Below, in pieces: positions 59,453 through 64,000 of a DNA stretch of 64,000 bases. The position numbers and the translations under genes were made by a program. Source of the DNA: Vanilla planifolia (lineage: Eukaryota; Streptophyta; Magnoliopsida; Asparagales; Orchidaceae); assembly GCA_023846275.1 (NCBI GenBank), contig CM043870.1, positions 2,603,527-2,667,526 on the forward strand. Direction: 5' to 3'. Within the stretch, counting starts at the first letter, position 1. Each line of letters begins with the position of its first letter. The notes under the pieces were generated by a model that saw only the letters and a list, made by a program, of their open reading frames with translations, made no database searches and had not been told where the DNA came from.

Positions 59453-60667
59453 TCATGCTCAGTGTGATCAATTCTATAAAATCATTAAAAAGCCAACAAA
59501 TATATAATTTTTAAAAAATAATTTTTCATCATTTTTAAAGAAATTACTTTAGTTATTACTGTTGATACAATAAATACAAATTTCATCAACATCCTCAATC
59601 TCAAAATAATAATAATAATAATAAATATAACACAAACAAAACCTCATGCTCAAATAAACATGTTTATGATCAAGATCTATAAACAAAATTAAAAAACACA
59701 ATCATCCAAGAACAATAGAATAAAAAAGAAAGATAATACATTTTGATTAGTTTACTTAAAAAGCTCGTAACAATGAAAACTAAAGTTCTTTAATAAATCC
59801 TAACTAAATAGAATTCATGCATCTCGAGTTGAAATTCACTCGTAAGAAATATTACAATACCTTTTTTTAATATAAGAGCATATTTTATAAAAAGAAATCA
59901 AAATTGTTCTTTAATCTTTGTGATCATTTTGTCTCGAAAGTGTTTTAATTATTGTGTTCATTGGAAGATTAAGACGACCGAGTTATCTTCCAAACAACAT
60001 TTAGATCTTACCAAGAGTTGGACTACTGGGCTCTAGATGTAGAGCTTTGAATGTTAAACGAGGGATTTGGTCGACCCGACAAAAAGCCATGAGTTCGAGT
60101 TGGAAGCCCACGATGTAGAACTCCTTAGTTGTGTCAATAGATTTTAGGGACAAAGGGTTTTATCCCATGGGAGAACACAGCTAAAAGATGATCTCTATCA
60201 AATAGCACAATTTGACCAAAGTTTGGCTATTGAGGCCTTCTCTAGGAATAAAGAGAAGAGAACTTTTGATCAAACAATCAAAACAATTAGAACAATTCTG
60301 TTTCCTTTGGATGTTACTAGTAATTGATTTTCTAATTATGTCATGTTATTCTCATCATGTTTGAATTGAATGATAAAAATTTCCATTTAATAAATTTTAT
60401 TGGATAATATAAGTCATTGATATATTATCCAATAAAATTTGAGAGTAGTATAAAAAATGTGCTTAAGGAGGTAAAATGTAATATAGAGGAAACAAGTAGA
60501 AGGAATCATTAGAGATGAAAAAGAACTAGTTAGCCACAGGTTTACCCTAGAAGATGACGTCCAACTGTGGTCTTTGCGGCTCACTAAGTTGGTTTTGTTG
60601 CTTCAGACTGTAGAAGATCTGCAGGAAGGTATAAATATTAGAACCCAAGAACATCACAAGTCATGCC
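59453..60667. other. Upstream flank of the second PPR gene; no gene
   Basis: AT-rich. A short AAT trinucleotide run lies at about 59,605-59,625. Nothing else recognised. Confidence 0.5.
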
Positions 60668-60793
60668 TCTGATATGGATTTAATGCAGTAAAGAATAGAT
60701 CAATTCTGAGAGCTCAATTACTGAGAATTCCCAGTTGCTGAAAATTAAAATCTCAGAATTGATTGAATCTTACTGCATTTAACCCAGATCAGA
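60668..60793. repeat. 126-nt foldback (inverted repeat)
   Basis: Left arm 60668-60711 and right arm 60751-60793 are near-perfect reverse complements: TCTGAT, AATGCAGTAA and ATCAATTCTGAGA blocks pair, with about seven mismatches. The loop is ~39 nt. The size would suit a plant small-RNA precursor or a very small foldback element. A poly-A tract follows at about 60,810. Confidence 0.8.
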
Positions 60794-63050
60794 GCGCAAT
60801 TTACCCCAAAAAAAAAAAAAAAAATGAAAGTGACATTCAATTAAGAGTGAGCTACTCAGTTTTCACCATTTGGAACCTGTCAAAAGAAACGAAAAATGAA
60901 TATATAATCTTATGTTATGGAAACAAAACAGAGAAATAATTATCTAATTATATTCTAGCCAGATAATTTGGTGACTCATTTGATCATATTTACTTAGTCC
61001 TTGGCATTTCCAGCTACTAATAAGGCGATGATGGTATGAAGGAATGACACCAAAAACAGGAAACACATCCAGAGAAGTAGAGCATAATGTAAAGAAAGAC
61101 AGAGGCTTCCCCATGAAGGAAATAACTGGAATGTGGAAGAACAAAGGCCTCTAGGAGAATGGAAATGGGTGGAATGAAGCAAGAGATCAAAATAATTGCT
61201 GAAGAATAAACACAGCTGCAATACTGAATGACTCTGTGATATAAATCTTTAATGAATAATTTTATTCGAGCTGAAGTTCAACCATCACCTAATTCCACAA
61301 CTAAGGAGATGAAGGCATGTTGGTAGTAATACAAGGATAATAAAACTACTGAACTTTGTTTAGCTGGTTTACCAGAATCAACAAACAGCATTTCTTAGAA
61401 CAATAACAAGCTCGATTCCATTTGATGGGGCCGGGAAAAATTACATAAACCCATTGATGCAGTTGTGCTCTGTGTGCTAATAATTCTTCATTTATGTCGG
61501 AACAAACTAAGCCCTTCTATATTCTTTTTCTCTCTTTCTAGGTTCAACTTCACCTTTAGTCATAGAGACAATCCTAACAATTAACATTTCTTAGAAGAGG
61601 TATCATATGACCTTCATTTAAGATGCCTAAATCATCTATGTAAAGTCATTCTAAATTAGGTATTGTGTAAATTTGTCTTGAATGCACAAATTGTTAACAA
61701 TATTATTATAGTGATAACCACTCATACCATACAATATTGTAACATCATTGTAGTATGATAAAACTTACCTTAAATTCAAAAAAAAATGCATTTTGATCAC
61801 ACAATACATCAAAACAATTCATTTTATCCAAAATACTTGGGTTGTATTATTAATGTAAGGTTCCAAGATTTGCTTATGCCAACCTTCCTAAAATTATATT
61901 TCTAATACACATTTTTCAATTATTAAGACATCAATGGATTCATTTTAACTAGAAGGATGGCTAACATATTAAAAATTTGTTACTTAAATTGGCTAAGAAA
62001 CATCAATGGTGTGCAAAATATTCAAGAGGACATGAAAAGGCATGGTTCTAAAAAATTCATGCAGCATTCTTATGTGCAGGAAGAGATGAGTACAAAACTA
62101 GTGTTTTCATTGGCATTAGCTGTCATTGGATTGCCTAAAATCTTAGCCAAACATATATATATCATAAATGGCTATTATTATTATTATATGAAGAAAAAGA
62201 GTAGGTAATTTTGTGTGCTTTAGTTATATTTCAGTTTAGAAATGGCACAAGAGTGAAGCTTGTCATCACATACCTCAGCTTAATTGGGTTGGGGCATAAT
62301 AGGATAGTATCAAGATAGATTAAAAATGCTACTTGATATCATAGAGTGAGTGTGCACAGCACTAACATGCATTACATTATACATCGCAAATTTTAATTTA
62401 GTGCTAACTGCATCAATATTGTATTGTAACCAGGACATAATGAAGGATACAGCAAACCATTTGAGTGAAAAGAATTAATAAAAACTTGTGCCAAACGAAG
62501 TGTAGCAAAGTACACAAGAGAGTTTAACAAGAAAGTGAGTCGCCATTCACAGGTAAAGATTTACAAGTAAAAGAAGTGTTTGATGTTCAAGTATACTTTA
62601 TAAGAAAATGATAAAGCCTAAGAAATACGAGAACCTTTGCAGTCTCAAGCGGTAAAAAAGTATAGCAGAATCTAATCATGATAGCTCTTCTTATGTAGTA
62701 ACATGGGAAAAAGATGAGGGAATATTGCACAAGGATAATTCAACCTTGCCTGACTTGTTAAGCTGCACTTTTTATGTAAAATAACTGGTGTAATACTTGA
62801 AGCTTTTATATACGATGCTTTTGTTATAGTTGAATGAAAACCTATTTCTCTCCTAGCAAAATTTATTTGAGATAAAAATGTATGCACATTGTATACTTCA
62901 GGAAATGCCTAGAAGGATGATCCCAAAAAAAATACATGGAGGGTACTCAAAATAATGCCAGGGAAGGTGATCATCAGGAGAATAAACAAGAGCAATTGTT
63001 GCAGACATTTGCCTCCATGCAAGTTATCTCCTATCGATCAGTGTATGGAT
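60794..63050. other. Intergenic DNA; no gene recognised
   Basis: AT-rich. The frames at 60944-61221 and 61957-62208 have no recognisable family. A short TAT repeat lies at about 62,172-62,190. Confidence 0.5.
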
Positions 63051-64000
63051 TCATGATTGAACAAGATTGGAGCTTTTATTAAAATGCACCCACAACTTTT
63101 CTCTGGCACAATTGACCTAATGGAGGAAGATTGGTTAGAGTATATCAGGAGAGCATCTGACAGTATGAATTTTTTAGAAGATAGGAGAGCTGGTTATGGT
63201 TTTGGAAGGAGTGCTGACCACCTGTGGAGCAGTCAGTCCAGTATTCTATTCGAGTGCTCGAAACAGTGATATTACATGGAGGGAGTTTGTCGAGACTTTC
63301 AAAGACTGGTTCAAAAGGGTTAGCCAAGGATATGAGGTAAAAGCTTAGCAATCTGATTCAGCAGAAGAAGATAACTGGGCATAAGACAATTTTCAACGTT
63401 GGCACACTGTCTCCTAAGATGGTGCCAAATGAGAAACAAAATTTTTTCATGTTTCATCAGGGATTAAGACTGTCCATTAGGAATGCCAGAATGCAGTGAT
63501 TCCATTCCAGCATAAGGTACTGTAAAGACTTTGTGGAGGTCACCAGGTTGGTCGAGTAAAAGCGGCAACCCAATCTAGAAAAGAAGCCAACAAAAAGAAA
63601 GGGTTGATGTCACAAAAAAGGTTTGATCCTTCCCGATAAGCTCAACATCAAACAACAGCTTTCAAGGTTACAGCAATGAAGTAAATGACACAAGGGCATG
63701 TGTTCGTGAAAATAAAGAACTCATTGCTTTGTCTGTAAAGAGTTACAGCAGAACACCTAAAGTCCTCACACCACAGCTTAAACATCTGTCGATTCTGCTC
63801 CAGAAGGACTAAGTGGAGTTTCTTTAGCTGTTTTGGGAGGCAACCTTAAGGGAAATGTCAATCGATGCAAACTGGGAGCCATGGAGCACAGTCTCAGGTG
63901 TAAGCCTTTACTCATAAGGTGTCTCACACTAGAGCATCATCATACTCTTTTGTCACGAAGGTCAAGCTTGGAAAATTGTCGATAAGCTTAAGTTTCCAAG
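63051..64000 (+). mobile_element. Degenerate Ty3/gypsy gag (to protease) at the right edge
   Basis: Plus strand: HPQLFSGTIDLMEEDWLEYI then RRASDSMNF (~63.09-63.18 kb), matching the PPxFxGxxDPxxAExWLxxIE block of gypsy gag, then in another frame SDITWREFVETFKDWF (~63.27 kb), matching the ITWxxFxxxFxxxY block. Near 63.89-63.95 kb a trace like QVXAFTHKVSHTRASSYSF may be the start of the protease region. Many stops. The rest of the element lies beyond the window. Confidence 0.7.

Noticed and set aside
61957..62208. 83-codon frame
   Set aside because: No family features, ends in a TAT repeat, and no splice context; probably chance in AT-rich DNA.

Overview
The window is nuclear DNA of a flowering plant. 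The genes have GT-AG introns and matching exon phases. They encode plant families (VPS41 of the HOPS complex, a BTB/NPH3 protein, two PPR proteins). The space between is AT-rich and full of old plant retroelements. The long, element-filled introns suggest a monocot with a moderately large genome, but the species cannot be named from the sequence. I see no rRNA or tRNA gene, CRISPR array or organellar insert.

Layout. 1-24,874 (minus strand): the 5' half of VPS41. Seven exons total only about 1.3 kb, spread over 21.6 kb, and the gene continues past the left edge. Intron 7 holds a degenerate Ty1/copia element with both LTRs. Intron 5 holds a degenerate Ty3/gypsy element. Intron 4 holds a decayed L1-type LINE with a miniature LTR element nested in it. 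25,970-35,710: a three-unit degenerate direct-repeat array. Its first unit was later interrupted by a 2,776-bp LTR-like element (28,227-31,002) flanked by a 9-bp duplication. 36,945-38,859 (plus strand): a complete three-exon BTB/NPH3 gene. 39,500-40,345: a degenerate minisatellite. 42,080-52,600: two collinear, decayed copies of a Ty3/gypsy element related to Tat/Ogre (minus strand). 55,358-59,452 (minus strand): two intronless PPR genes for predicted organellar RNA-binding proteins. From 60.6 kb: a 126-nt foldback, and at the right edge a decayed Ty3/gypsy gag region.

The most distinctive signal is a family of four TRIM-like elements at 17.3, 26.2, 31.5 and 46.5 kb. Each has LTR-like repeats starting TGTAAC or a variant and ending near GATGTTACA. 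Each has a 70-71 bp internal domain beginning with a primer-binding-site-like TGGTATCA. The family appears coding-free.

The genes do not form a functional cluster. VPS41 acts in vacuolar fusion, the NPH3 protein is a likely CUL3 adaptor, and the PPR proteins probably act in mitochondrial RNA metabolism or the mitoribosome. All element calls rest on protein motifs and repeats read by eye, so their outer borders are approximate unless stated.
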